From: Lingula anatina
Taxonomy: Eukaryota; Brachiopoda; Lingulata; Lingulida; Lingulidae
Direction of reading: 5' to 3'
Length of the DNA stretch: 64,000 nt
Assembly (NCBI RefSeq): GCF_001039355.2
Contig: NW_019774947.1
Span: forward strand, 62,001 to 126,000
Shown here: positions 12,197 through 24,066 of the stretch, piece after piece
How positions within the stretch are numbered: position 1 is the first letter of the stretch
Layout of the letters: every line of letters begins with the position of its first letter
Notes under the pieces: generated by a model
What the model saw: the letters and a program-made list of their open reading frames with translations, nothing else
What the model was told of the DNA's origin: nothing
Database searches by the model: none
Position numbers and translations under genes: made by a program

Positions 12197-13125
12197 CTCT
12201 TACGAGAAAAGATATTTTCACTAAGGTTGTATTTTGAAGAAACTTTCTAAATATTGCCACCAATTCACCAGAATATCCCCTTGTCGGTATAAATATATTT
12301 TTCGTGTATAATCCGGTATACTGCAAAACGGTAAAGTAACCACCTAGTCAAGCACAACCCTCTCCCGGACGCCCTTTCGCTTTGCGTGTCGCAAGTTCAT
12401 CCAAACTGACCGCCGCGGACTAGTTGTCACTTGACAAATAGACTGTGAAACAACCATCGCCATCTATTGGACAACTAGGAAGTTCACTGTTATCAATACA
12501 TTTTAATCAATGTCAACGTGAAATAAAAACAGCGACTTTTCATAGAATTAAGACCGACTGAAAAAATGAGTAAAATTTCGCCACATTTTAATTAGCTTCT
12601 CCATGATTTACTAACGATCGCTTTTTAACCTACAATCTTTTAAACAAGGTTTTGTAAAAATTGACATATTTGAATATGTACTTTCCAGGTTTCCTTTACA
12701 ATGGTTACGATTTAATATATGCAACACAGTAAAAAGCATTAATACAAGATAACGCACTTTGAATCTTTATGGGAAAATAGACCAGCTAAGTTTAAAAGTT
12801 ATTCCGCAAAATACGTTTATGCCAAAGTGGGAAACGTAAACTTTACGTCAGAAAAATAGATAAATCAATAATAATCAACAACCCTTTTTATGGAGTGTAA
12901 TAATCCTCTACTTTAGATTATACATAATGCTTTTCATCACATGAAATGACCCACAGAGATCTCATATGACGCAATATTTTTATACACTTTTTCCACATAT
13001 CTGCTTTTAATAAACGCGTATTTTTCCTGATGATTGAAGGGAAATTTATGCTTTGTCATTATTCTCAAACTGCGTTACATGTTTAATGAAAAATAAGTCT
13101 ACTTCCCCCACATGTTATGCATATA
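12197..13125. other. Intergenic region between the two membrane-protein paralogs
   Basis: No exon is supported. It should contain the promoter and 5' UTR of paralog B (transcribed leftwards from about 12.3 kb) and the 3' end of paralog A. A minus-strand AATAAA lies at 13126-13131, about 90 bases after paralog A's stop. Confidence 0.5.
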
Positions 13126-13219
13126 TTTATTCCAACAAAATTGCCGACCCATCCTAAGATAGCGTATCTTTTCACGTGTAGCTTATAAAAATACCATTTA
13201 CTTCTCAGTTAAGCTATTT

Positions 13220-16200
13220 TCATTGAGTCGAATTTTTTCTACATTTTCGATTTAAACATTTACTCAGACGAGCGATAAACAATACCGAACCTAAAATGGT
13301 GAGCGCAATAAGCCATAATGTCAATCCTTCAGACTGACTGCTAGATCCTTCTTCATTGTGCAACTCCAAGGCGTTGCCGTGTTCCAGGCCTCCAAGCTCT
13401 GAGGTATGTTTCAACGCACCCGGGATATCGTCAAAAATAGGCCGCACACAGGAGTAACTGCCGGGGGTGTTGATGCATTGTTTCTCAAAGCACAGAAAAG
13501 GAGAGAGGGTACACTCGTTTATATCTGAAATTTAAATGGCATTAATAATCAATGACAATAAATAAACAAATGAATATATGAATGAAAACGAAATTTACTT
13601 TGACAATAAAATTCACCTTATTAGATTTATAAATCAAAGGTTTGGTAAGAATTGCTTAATAGACTAGTAAACTGAGCGAAAAAAATGGCCTAACCCAGGA
13701 CTAATTGCAAAAAAATTGTAATGATGTTTTTTAGAAAGCTAAATATCCAAATTTTAACATATTAAAAATCTAGAAAAATCTAAGTAGTGGAAAATAGTTT
13801 TTAGGGCAGTTTTCCAAGATGGCCGCCAATATATTAAGTCTCTATAGGTAAAAGGGGTCTTTATTTTTAAGGAGTATTTTTGCTGGAATAAATGGGGTTA
13901 AGACTTTGAAATATATCCAGACTTAGAGACAAAGACCTTCTTGTTAAAAAGAAAAGCTTATTTGATAAGAATTATTCACCAAAGGTCATTGGCTTAGGGT
14001 CAAAGGTCAGGCAAAGGTCATTTGTATAGATTTTAACCTGAAATATTGCCTAAAAGTTTGCAATAAATGTTTTTAAAGATTGGTTATTGAAACTTTTGGT
14101 GTTTATTACAATTATTACATCACTCACAACAAATCTATGAAGTTTGGCTGCAAAATATGTATTTTTAGGGGAAATATGAGACAAATTGTGAAAAAATCAG
14201 ATGAATAAAAATTATGTATAAATGTATAGGGTAGGTATTAAATGTTGACTTCTCTTCATTCTGGGGACAAATATTTCTATGTAAATGTCATATAATATAT
14301 AGAATACATTTGTTTTTTACATTTTCTTGTTACAACCATCTATGTTCAGGCTCAATTCCTTTCTTTCAATATGGCCGCCAGTAGGGGTATTCATAAGGTT
14401 TTATAAGACTAATTTTTTAAACATTTTTCTTTTCAGTAGGGACTTACTGCAAAAAAATTGTAATTAGGTATTTTAGAAAGCTAAATATCCTAATTAAAAC
14501 ACAATAAAAATCTTGAAAAATCCAAGTAGTGGAAAAGGGTTTTTAAGGGAGCTTTTCCAAGATGGCCACCATTATATTGCGTCACTGTAAGTAAATGGTG
14601 TCTTTTAATTTAGGTGGTATTTTTCTAAGATAAATGGGGGTTAATCCTTGAAATATACACAAAGTTGTAGACAAAGAATAATTTGTTGAAAAGATAAGCT
14701 TATTTAATAGGAATTATTCACCAAAGGTCACTGGCTTGGGGTCAAAGGTCAGGCAAAGGTCATTTGTACAGATTTTTAACATGAAATTTTGCCTAAAAGT
14801 TTGTAATAAATGTTTTTAAAGATAGGTTATTGAAACTTTTGGTGTTTATTACAATTATTACATCACTCACAACAAATCTATGAAGTTTGGCTGCAAAATA
14901 TGTATTTTTAGGAGAAATATGAGACAAGTTGTGAAAAATCAGATGAATAAAAATTATGTGTAAATGTATAGGGTAGGTATTAAATGTTGACCTTCTTCAT
15001 TCTGGGGACAAATATTTCTATGTAAATGTCATATAATATATAGAAAACACTTGGTTTTTTTACATTTTCTTCTTACACCCATCTATGTTCCAGTTCAATG
15101 CATTTTTCAATATGGCTGCCAGTAAGTGCATTCATAAGGTTTTATAAGACATAATTTTTTGAACTTTTTTTTCAGTAGGGACTTATTTTTAAAAAAATGT
15201 AATGAGGTATTTCAGAAAGCTTAATATCCAAATTTAAACATAATAAAAATCAAGAAAAATCTAAGTAGTGGAAAAAGGTTTTTAAGGCAGCTTTTCCAAG
15301 ATGGCCGCCATTATATTGCATCACTGTAAGTAAATGGTGTTGTTTAATTTAGATAGTATTGTGCTAGAAATAAATGGAAGTAAAACCTCGAAATATAGTT
15401 AAAGAAAAGGACCTATTCACTGAAAAAAAAGCTTATTTAATAGGAATTATTCACTAAAGGTCACTAGCTTGAGTCAATGTTCAGGCAAAGACCATTTCTA
15501 CAGATTTTCCCTAAAGTGTTGCCTAAAATTGCAAATTATGTTTTTGAAGATAGGCAATTGAATTTGTTTGGGTGTTAAATCTAATCATTATTTCATTCAC
15601 AACAACTGTGTGAGGTTTGGCTTCAAATATGGCTCTTTAGGAGAAATATGAGTCTAAGTGTGAAAAATCAGACAAATAAGGATTCCGACAGGATAGGACT
15701 TCTTTTCATTCTGGGAACAAATATTTCTTTGCTAATATCATAAATATATGATATATGAAAAACACTTGTTTTTTTTTTTTTTTTTTTTTTTTGTTTGTTT
15801 GTTTGTTTGTTTTTTTTTTGTTTGTTTGTTTGTTTGTTTTTTGTATTATTTATTATAGCCATCTATGGACCTGTTCAAATTATTTTCCAATATGGCTGTC
15901 AGCAAGATAACTCAGATAAGGCTGTCTTCAGTAAATATTCCACTCAAGAATGTGTCTTTACCCCCTTTTCTTAATTATATTGATGAATAAGTAATGCAGG
16001 TAAAAAGTTGTACAGTTAACAGTGGCACCAAACACAATATAAGTCTTTTTTTCTAAGAGTGCATTCCCATAGATTTTTAGATCAATCTATCCCCGTGGGG
16101 AGTCTCACTAGATTGTTGTCAGCCTGACCGGCTTAAATGTCTGTCCTGCCTACTAAAGCTGTTAGGGGGTAATTAACTTTTGTGCGCGCTCGGCTCTCGG

Positions 16201-19200
16201 AACTTGACCTCAATTTAGCGTGAACCCCTAGGGAGTTAGGTCAATCCGGATAGATTGATCTAAATCTATAGGAACCCAGTCTAAGACAGACTGAAATGTT
16301 GCATCAATTGGACAAGCAATCTTATAATCAGCCAGGCCAAATGTACTGCTGGCCTGTCCAAATAGGTTTGGGTGTCCAACTGCATAAACTTTTTGGAAAC
16401 AGATTCCTAATTGCATGGATTCTGTTGCTCGTACTCCTAATAGTAAGATATGAGAGGGGCTCCAGGGCCACACAAGGGACAGAATCCTGGAGTATTTGTT
16501 GCCACATTCACCAACATGGCAAACCCCAATATCTAGGAATTGGATCCTATCAGAAACCATTTTTTTTTTTTTTTTGGAAACTGTCCTTACCTGCTTTCCA
16601 GCCACAGCCCAAACTACTATGGAATGGTTACATGGGCAAATGGTGACTAGAGGGAATCACCCAGTAAAAGCATCTGTTATGTCTCTTTCTCTGATAGATA
16701 TAGATCTACAGAAAGAACTGTCATGCATCTACCCCACATTGAATTTAATTTATTCACGCGTTCAACAGTCCAGAGCAACCCCCAATAATTACCTTTAATC
16801 AACCGCTGTGGTGGAAGGACCAGACTACTGTTGAAAGTGAACAAGAATCCAATATACTACCATCTCCAGTTGCAAGGCTTGTAGGCTTCCACACAGAGAT
16901 GAGCTACATTTAGTGCATATGTCAACTCATGACAGGGTCAGGACTTTGAGAACTTCTTGAAACTATATTTGCTGTCAATACAGTAAGCCACATGATTCCC
17001 AGGGAATGCTCTGGCTAGGGCAATGAGGGCCCAGCTATTACTTGATCTATCCCTCATTGCACTTCTCATCTTCAAGCTTTTGCTGGATAATGTGCCAGCC
17101 ACTGTTGCTCAAAACAGGAAGCACAGCACAGTGAAACACAGTGCACAGATGACATTGAAGGTACATGCATGCATTTTCTGGATGAATCCAATTGATGGAG
17201 ACATCCAGATCTCCGTTCTTTGGACCATGGTAACATCAGATGTGGGAGAGAGTGAATTTTTGACAAAGATAGACCAGCAACTGGCTGTCGAGAAAACCAC
17301 TTCGAAAAGTCAAAGAACTGCAAGGTTCAGGGTACAATGTATGGACATTTCCTCTTTGCTAGAACAGGCAATATAGTCAGATGGGCTTGAAAGTGAAGGT
17401 GAGGTCCAGTACATTTTAGATGGTGTGGCACTTCTCCATCACACACCTTGTACTGTTGGAATGTGTTGCACACCAGGGAGATATAGGAGAGCTATAGTGT
17501 AGCATTATAAAGGGATCATCATCTTGGATGTCCCCTCTACTAAGCTATGGTTCTGCACACCTAGTTAGATCCAATTAACAGTATGAGCACAGCTATCGTC
17601 TTCACAGATGAGACGAAGCTGCAGAGTGGAAAAGAAAAAATTCTTACCAACAAAGAAAACAAACAGGTTCATTTATTTCCTTGGTGAGAAGTTGGAAGGT
17701 GTTGGAGTTAAAGTATTCCAAGTTCCAGGTGATGCAGACCTCCATATTTCATTTAAATAAAAAAAAAGTTTATCTGAAACGCACATCATATGATCACAAA
17801 TCTTCTGAGCCTTGTCCCAAAGCCATCATTGCTCACAATGTAATTTTCTTGCTTTTGAAGTGAAATCTAGGTCATCCCTGGTGAAGACAGTTAGGTACTA
17901 ATTGACTGGTCAGTTATTTTTAACTAAGATTCAAATGGAATAAGACATTGAACTAAGTGTAGGGACAGGATGGCGATACATTTTAAGTAGGAAATAATGT
18001 TGTTTACCCAAGGCAAGTTTATTTTGGTGCATGAATTGGATAAAGAGCTCCTTTAAAATCATTTTATTTAAGTCTTTATGTCCTGGCCAATCTAGTACTA
18101 CAACAGAAAGTGGTAAAAGACCATAAATGTACTTTTGAGCTTATTTTTTATTCAATTTTTTACTTCAAATTTGGTAATTTGTAGCCACCATTTTAGTTTT
18201 GGCGGCCATTTTGTATTTTGTTGAGGCTATCTGCATTTGATTTATTTGGAGAGAAGTGGCACAACATCCCTTTATGGATTTTGTACCATTTTAACAAGCT
18301 TTTGTTGAAACCACCTGGAGCAAATTTGCACCTTCTAACTGTAGATCTCTGTGCTGGCGGCCATTTTTGATTTTCCCCCAAAAAAACCTTTTCCACTACT
18401 TGGATTTTTCTAGATTTTTAATATGATCATATGGACCACTCAAAGACTCAAAAAAACCATACTACAATTTTTTTGCAATTAGTCCCGGGTTAAACCATTT
18501 TTTTCTTAGACTATAAATTATATGTCCACTTTCGACATTCAGCTGATACACTGTACATGTATCCAGAGGCAGAAATAACACAGCAAAACTTATGAAACGT
18601 ATGAATTATGTTAGAAACTTAAAAGAAACTGACCAGTACATCGGTGGTTGTCCAGAGCTAACTGATACCCCAGTCCACAACTGCACACGTATCCTCCCAC
18701 AGTATCTGTACACGTCCCCTGGCAGCCGCCGTTCCCAAAGGCACATTCGTTCATGTCTGAAAAAGGAAATGCAGGCATGCCATACTCTTCCATACTCTTA
18801 GGAAACTAGCTAATCAACTGGTTTATGTTTTTTACTGTCATTCTTGAGGTAATGTAGGCAAATACTTTTATATCAGTTTTCTCGCAATATGGGTGCACAC
18901 AATCTTTGAATTTCATGCCGAATATTTGTTTTAACTCTTAGTGTTAGGTCATATTTAGATTTATTCTTGCCAGGAATACTTACTGACACAGTTGGATCCG
19001 TTTAACATAGTTATCGCACCGGATTCTTCTTCACACACACATATTGGTTGCCCATGCAAAGTGCCCAAACAACGGACATCTGCAGTTTCCAAAACTGGAA
19101 GAAGAGGAGGAGAAGGAGGAGGAAGAAGCAAAGACAGACTAAAAACGAGTCAGTTTAAAAAAATGTATAGCAAAAAAGCCTGTTAAAGAATAATGCTTTA

Positions 19201-22200
19201 CACCCAAACTCAATATAGAGGTGCATTTCACCTGCTGAAGCGTCCAAAAATAAAATTGAATGAATTTAAAGTTGTGGACAATTTTTTATAACATATATGT
19301 GTACAGAACAAAAATCAACGACTGTCTCAATTTAAATTCAAATTTTAATTTTTACCGTGTCTTTTCATTACGCAAAGAGCCTAAATGGTAGCGTATGTTC
19401 CAGAAACGTATGGTTAACTTTTATTTTTCTGTCGGTAGAGTTTATTTTCTCCGTTCTTTTTTTTAATATTCAGTGACAGCAAACTAAAGTCGCTCAAATA
19501 CAATTAACTTCTCCATACAGAAGGTTTTTACGATTTTTTATAACGCTACACTTGTAAGAGATATATCAAAGACCAAAACCAGTGATGGTTGAATTTTCAA
19601 AGTCATGTGGGACCCTAAAATAATCAAACATAGTTTGCAATCTGTGCACTAAATACTTTTAAGAGCATGCCTGTGACAACAATTGCACCTCTATATTGGG
19701 TTTGGGTGTTTAACGCTTATTTTCGTGGTGGTTTTTTATCAACTGTCAATCGTTTTAATATTCTACAGCATTAACCTTTATTATTATAATTATTTATTAT
19801 TTTTTTATTTTATACTTTATTATAATATATATTAACATTAACATTAACTACTAACCTTCCTCCTTGCAGGTGCGCTCATACAGATCGGTTCCTTGGTTAT
19901 GCTGTGCAGTGTGCCCTGGTAGCATGCCCGCCGTATAGGGAGTTAGACCACAGTTACCGAACTTGTCGTACACAATGCTCCTACAGAAGAAGCTATCCTC
20001 TCTTTCACAGAGAGCTTGGCACTGTTCCACCGTCTGTACAGGTTGATATGTTACGGTTGGTCGAACTGTCATGTTGGGGAACTTTTTAAAGGAGCAGCTA
20101 ACAAAACCTGTTAAAATAATAATAATAATAATAACGATAATGGGCCATACGGTTTATATGTAAGCTACTTGAAAGGATTTGAAATTGGATATCAGTTGTA
20201 CGTGTACCTAACAAACTTATTTAGTTTAGAGGGAGTTCACGGCATTTTTGGCGTAAAATATTAGAAATAAAGAACAGTTCCTGGCACCATCGACATTGTT
20301 TAGCGTCCACCAAATATCTGTTAACAGAGTTTCAACACACCATTTTCACTTGACATAAAACAAAGCCATTGTTACAGAAGCTTTATTTAATTCTCCTGCA
20401 TGGTTTGAATAGGAATCACTCATGGTAACCCAAAACAAGACTGTCGGCACTGTCTGGCATGCAAATAAAACTAGAAAACGTGCAAGATTCCACATGAGGC
20501 GGGGTTTACCATTTAGCAATAAGGGTGAAACTGTACGCCAGGAATGTCTTAAAAAGCAAGTACAGAGGTGACGCACAAAACATGGTGAATACGCACTGTT
20601 GTACAAAAGGTTGTAATTTTACAGAGATTAAGAAATGCAACCAGAATATGTCTTTGGATAGACTTTACTTTTATTCGTTTTTGTACCGCACTCGCTAGTT
20701 TGCCCTTTATTCTGATCCCGCTCTCCTCTAAATAGTCTAAATTCCATCAAACCCCATGAATTCTCCCTTCATTTTATGTTTAGTCGCGATAGTTTGGGCT
20801 CCATCGGGTGGTTTCCACTGTGAGGAATTTGTGGTACTTCGCAGAGGCTTGTAATGAATCAGTGTTGGTGGAAGTAATTAAGTAAAACAAATCGTTCATC
20901 AGATCAACGACTTGAATATCCAGATCACTACTCAGATTCCTCCAAAAATATTCATAATATGGAATTTGCACGTTTACTTCGTCTTTGATTTATATATGAC
21001 ATTACAATTTCTTGGGGATTATGTATGGTGTGTTTTGCTTTGAAAACCATGCAGGTCTGTCTGTCTTAATTGATTCCCTCCTATAGATGCCTAGTACAGG
21101 TTATAGGTTAAATATTACATGATATTACGGACATAACTCACGTCCTAAACCCTGGGAATGGCATGCGTAGATCAAATAATTTTTTCATGGGATGTAAACA
21201 ATCAGGAAACTTGTTTCCTGTCGACTCTAAGAGTTATGAAATAATCACTACATACGTTTACAGGCGTTTGGTTCTGACAACAATTGATATCCCTGGTTAC
21301 ATGTGCAGTAATGTCCATTTGACGACTGGATGCAAATGTGGTCACACCCGCCGTTGTTAATACTGCACACGCCTACTGAAAATGTGAGTATTGAGGGGTT
21401 TTGTATTTGTGGAATTTATTTGATGAAATATCTTACTATTCAATTATTTCGTCAGGTTTGTCGTTAACTATGCTTGTAAACTAAAATTATACTTAATAGC
21501 CAGTGTCATACTAATACGGTCAATACTGATTCTTCCCCTTTATAAGCTCTTAGCTTCGGTTCTTTCGTTGACTCCCCTGCACAATAATATTTCATCACAT
21601 AATCAGCAGCAAGAGCTGTATATAGTCGTCCTTACCTTGGCGACTTTCTGGGCTTGGAATCCCTGGGGGCCCTCTTTCCCCCTTGGGACCTGGGGGTCCC
21701 GCAATTCCCGGCAAACCTGTAAGAAATCGTGTTTGATATATGCCTTTAAAAAAACTAAGTCGATTAAGGGAATGCCGAACAGGTCTGAGAACTAGCCACA
21801 AGTAAGATAGATATTTTACAATGAGAAGTTCTGTTAAATATGCAGCTTCATGCACACTGAATAAAAAATGAACGCGTTACCAACAGGCCCCGGTCTGCCA
21901 GGAGCCCCATCCTCTCCATTGAATCCACGGGGACCAGCCACACCCTTATCACCACGTGCCCCAGTCTGCCCCGTGCGTCCCGAGGCTCCAGGTGCTCCCG
22001 TTATTCCTCGCAATCCTGTTCCACCACTTGGTCCAACGGGTCCAGTCGGACCATCAGAACCTCGTTGACCTTTTGGACCCTGCCTTCCGACTAAGCCAGT
22101 TGGGCCCTGAGGGCCAGTGTTTCCTCGAGGTCCAGGGAAACCAGTGAACCCAGAGGTGCCTCTGTCGCCTTTGTTGCCCTTTTCCCCAGACGCCCCTGTT

Positions 22201-22336
22201 GGTCCTTCTCTGCCGTTGCCACCAGGAACACCTATTTTACACGAACACACAATCTAAGAATTGACTGAAAACCCAGCTACATGTATCAACACGTGAGCGA
22301 CAGCGTGTGCATTAATGGGATTGCTATCATATGGTA

Positions 22337-22371
<35 letters not shown>

Positions 22372-24066
22372 GTTGGCGTTCAAAACAAACTATCCTAAAT
22401 GTTCGCATATAAAATGGCTTATAAGAAGCGCATAATACACCACTTTTTATTTTTGAATTTTAATGTTTTAGAAATCAGGCCTTCTGTCTAGCATCGGCAC
22501 CCATACTCACCTCTCATTCCTGTTGGTCCTGTCGGCCCAGTTTTACCGGAAAGACCATTTTTTCCAGGCGGTCCCATTTCACCCCTCGGCCCTGTATGGC
22601 CGTAGACACCGCGGGCACCTGAAGGTCCAGTGGGTCCCATTGGTCCTGTTGGACCTGGGATACCATTACCCCCTTAAAAATATAAGATTGAAAGGGATAA
22701 ATTTGTAGATCATTCTAATGAAACATTACAAAATTAGGATTGAAATGCACCAATATTTAATTGCAGTGCCTTTAATGAGTAAGTTTTCAAACTGATCAGA
22801 TTCACATTTGAAACGCTTTCCAGGGCAAAGAATCCCTACCAATCTCAGAAGTATCCTGCAGAGAAACGTATTCCACTGCAATGGAATGTTTCATTTCCAA
22901 ACTTCTTTTAGGAAAAGTTTTGACACTTCCTTGTTTTACGTATGGAAACTCTCCCTTTGGTTCTAGGTAGTGCACTCGATACCTCGCCACCAGATCAAAC
23001 GTTATAGGGTCAAAGTCTGCTCCAAATGACCATCCAATGTGAGAACCATTTTTAATGTAAGGGGCATCCGATACTGGGATCTAAAAAGGATAAACGTTAA
23101 ATACATTTTTATTTATGAAATTGCACTACTTATTTTGCCTTTTTTTCTTCTTTTTACTGACAAAGAAACAAATGTAAACAAATTCAAAGATAAATACCAA
23201 TACGGCTTTTTTTCGAAGAAAAGGACTCTAAACTCAACAGATTTGAACTAAACAGCAGATTTTTCTTACAAGGATTGTCTGGGATTGCTCTCTCTCTCTC
23301 TCTCTCTCTCATGACACTTCAAGTGATATGAATTCTTACAAAACAAACAAAGGCAAATGAAATAAAATTCTCCCCTTACCCTTACTTCCCCGGGTGTCTG
23401 CGGCAAGAAAACGTTCGTCAGCTGATACTCCAAACGGTGAGTAAGGGTAGCCTCATCTACTGGATACCAGATCTGGAGTGCGACAGGCATTTCAGCCGGA
23501 ATTGGCCCGGCGCCTCCCACATCCTCCAAACCAGTGTCTATATACAACACAAATGCTGCCAACAAACCCTCGGGAAGAACTATTTCTTTGTCAAGGTAGA
23601 CGCCTCTATTGAAGTTTCGGAAGAAGAATCGTCTATCTTGAATTTTGTTTCCAACACGTCTTAGTTCACGAGAGAGCCTGTCATTGGATGGCAATACTGA
23701 AAAATTATGGCACTTTATAAAAATATTTTCCAAATAGTTTTCTTATCTTGAAGTTTGTTTTTAATTTTGTAAGTGGGTTATATACATTTGTATTCTTTGA
23801 CCATTTCCTGTTTTATCTTTTTAAATATATATTTTCGCTTACCCGTACTTGGTTGCAGATAGATACACAAAAACACGAAGAAATTTGAAAGCACCCGACC
23901 ATTCTGAAATACCTACAATACGAAATGTTTTTTTGTTAAAACATTACAGCGCATATACATGTGTAAATGCAAAATAAAATAAAAAACGCAAAAATAAATA
24001 AATAAAACACCACGACATATGTAAAATTAAAATAATCCTAAGGAAGAAAAGCTAGTGTCTTACCAT
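13220..24066 (-). CDS. Collagen-EGF-PAN type I membrane protein, paralog A
   Basis: Twelve coding exons give about 703 codons: 24066-24064 (ATG only, followed directly by the donor), 23903-23843, 23696-23380 (donor could be 6 bases earlier), 23080-22840, 22672-22511, 22231-21881, 21716-21636, 21375-21256, 20107-19856, 19079-18984, 18756-18634, 13524-13220. Order: signal peptide (1-21); unrecognised domain (22-207, motifs LQIWYP and HIGWSF) matching paralog B; three collagen exons (208-405); EGF (406-445, motif NNGGC); PAN/apple-like module (446-529); short Cys module (530-561); calcium-type EGF starting DMNEC (562-602); a half EGF beginning DINEC fused to the membrane helix (about 670-687); a short basic tail. 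Exon order and phases follow paralog B, but the Thr-rich exon is absent and the C-terminal exon differs. The last intron is 5.1 kb and filled by a repeat element. Confidence 0.78.
13678..15890 (+). repeat. Three diverged tandem units of about 742 bp
   Basis: Each unit contains in order GCAAAAAAATTGTAAT-like sequence, TTAGAAAGCTAAATATCC, AAGTAGTGGAAAA, CCAAGATGGCC, an AGGTCA-rich block and CATAAGGTTTTATAAGAC. The first motif occurs near 13707, 14449 and 15190. The third unit is the most decayed and ends in a T/GTTT-rich tract (15771-15841). Confidence 0.85.
16057..16281. mobile_element. 225 bp TAA-flanked miniature element
   Basis: Left end GAGTGCATTCCCATAG and right end GGAACCCAGTC with inner inverted blocks GATCAATC/GATTGATC. 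TAA flanks lie at 16054-16056 and 16282-16284. It has the same length as the copy at 35498-35722 and the same central GCTTAAATGTCTGTC region as 30858-31111. Confidence 0.8.
19201..19708. mobile_element. 508 bp element with 25 bp inverted ends
   Basis: The left end CACCCAAACTCAATATAGAG matches the right end in inverse with one or two changes, and the match continues through GTGCA. TTTA flanks both sides. It lies in paralog A's intron between the PAN exon (ending 19856) and the short Cys exon (starting 19079). No coding potential is seen. Confidence 0.75.
22340..22369 (+). repeat. Poly(A) run in a paralog A intron
   Basis: An uninterrupted run of about 30 A between two collagen exons of paralog A. 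Confidence 0.9.

Larger units (their letters stand above)
13678..18505. mobile_element. About 4.8 kb element with inverted ends in paralog A's last intron
   Basis: The left end GAAAAAAATGGCCTAACCC recurs inverted at the right end as GAAAAAAATGGTTTAACCC. Similarity extends inward about 150 bases through the GGACTAATTGC and AAGTAGTGGAAAA blocks. Inside are three tandem ~742 bp units, a TAA-flanked miniature element (16057-16281) and about 1.9 kb with only broken frames. I see no transposase. The element accounts for nearly all of the intron between 13525 and 18633. The target duplication is not clear. Confidence 0.6.

Noticed and set aside
16228-17376. Several medium frames inside the large inverted-end element
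   Set aside because: The frames overlap on both strands, are short, and show no transposase catalytic triad or zinc finger. They are treated as chance or decayed sequence.
21868-22147. Plus-strand Pro-rich frames opposite collagen exon 6 of paralog A
   Set aside because: They are the complement of Gly-X-Y codons. The splice signals and module context support the minus strand only.
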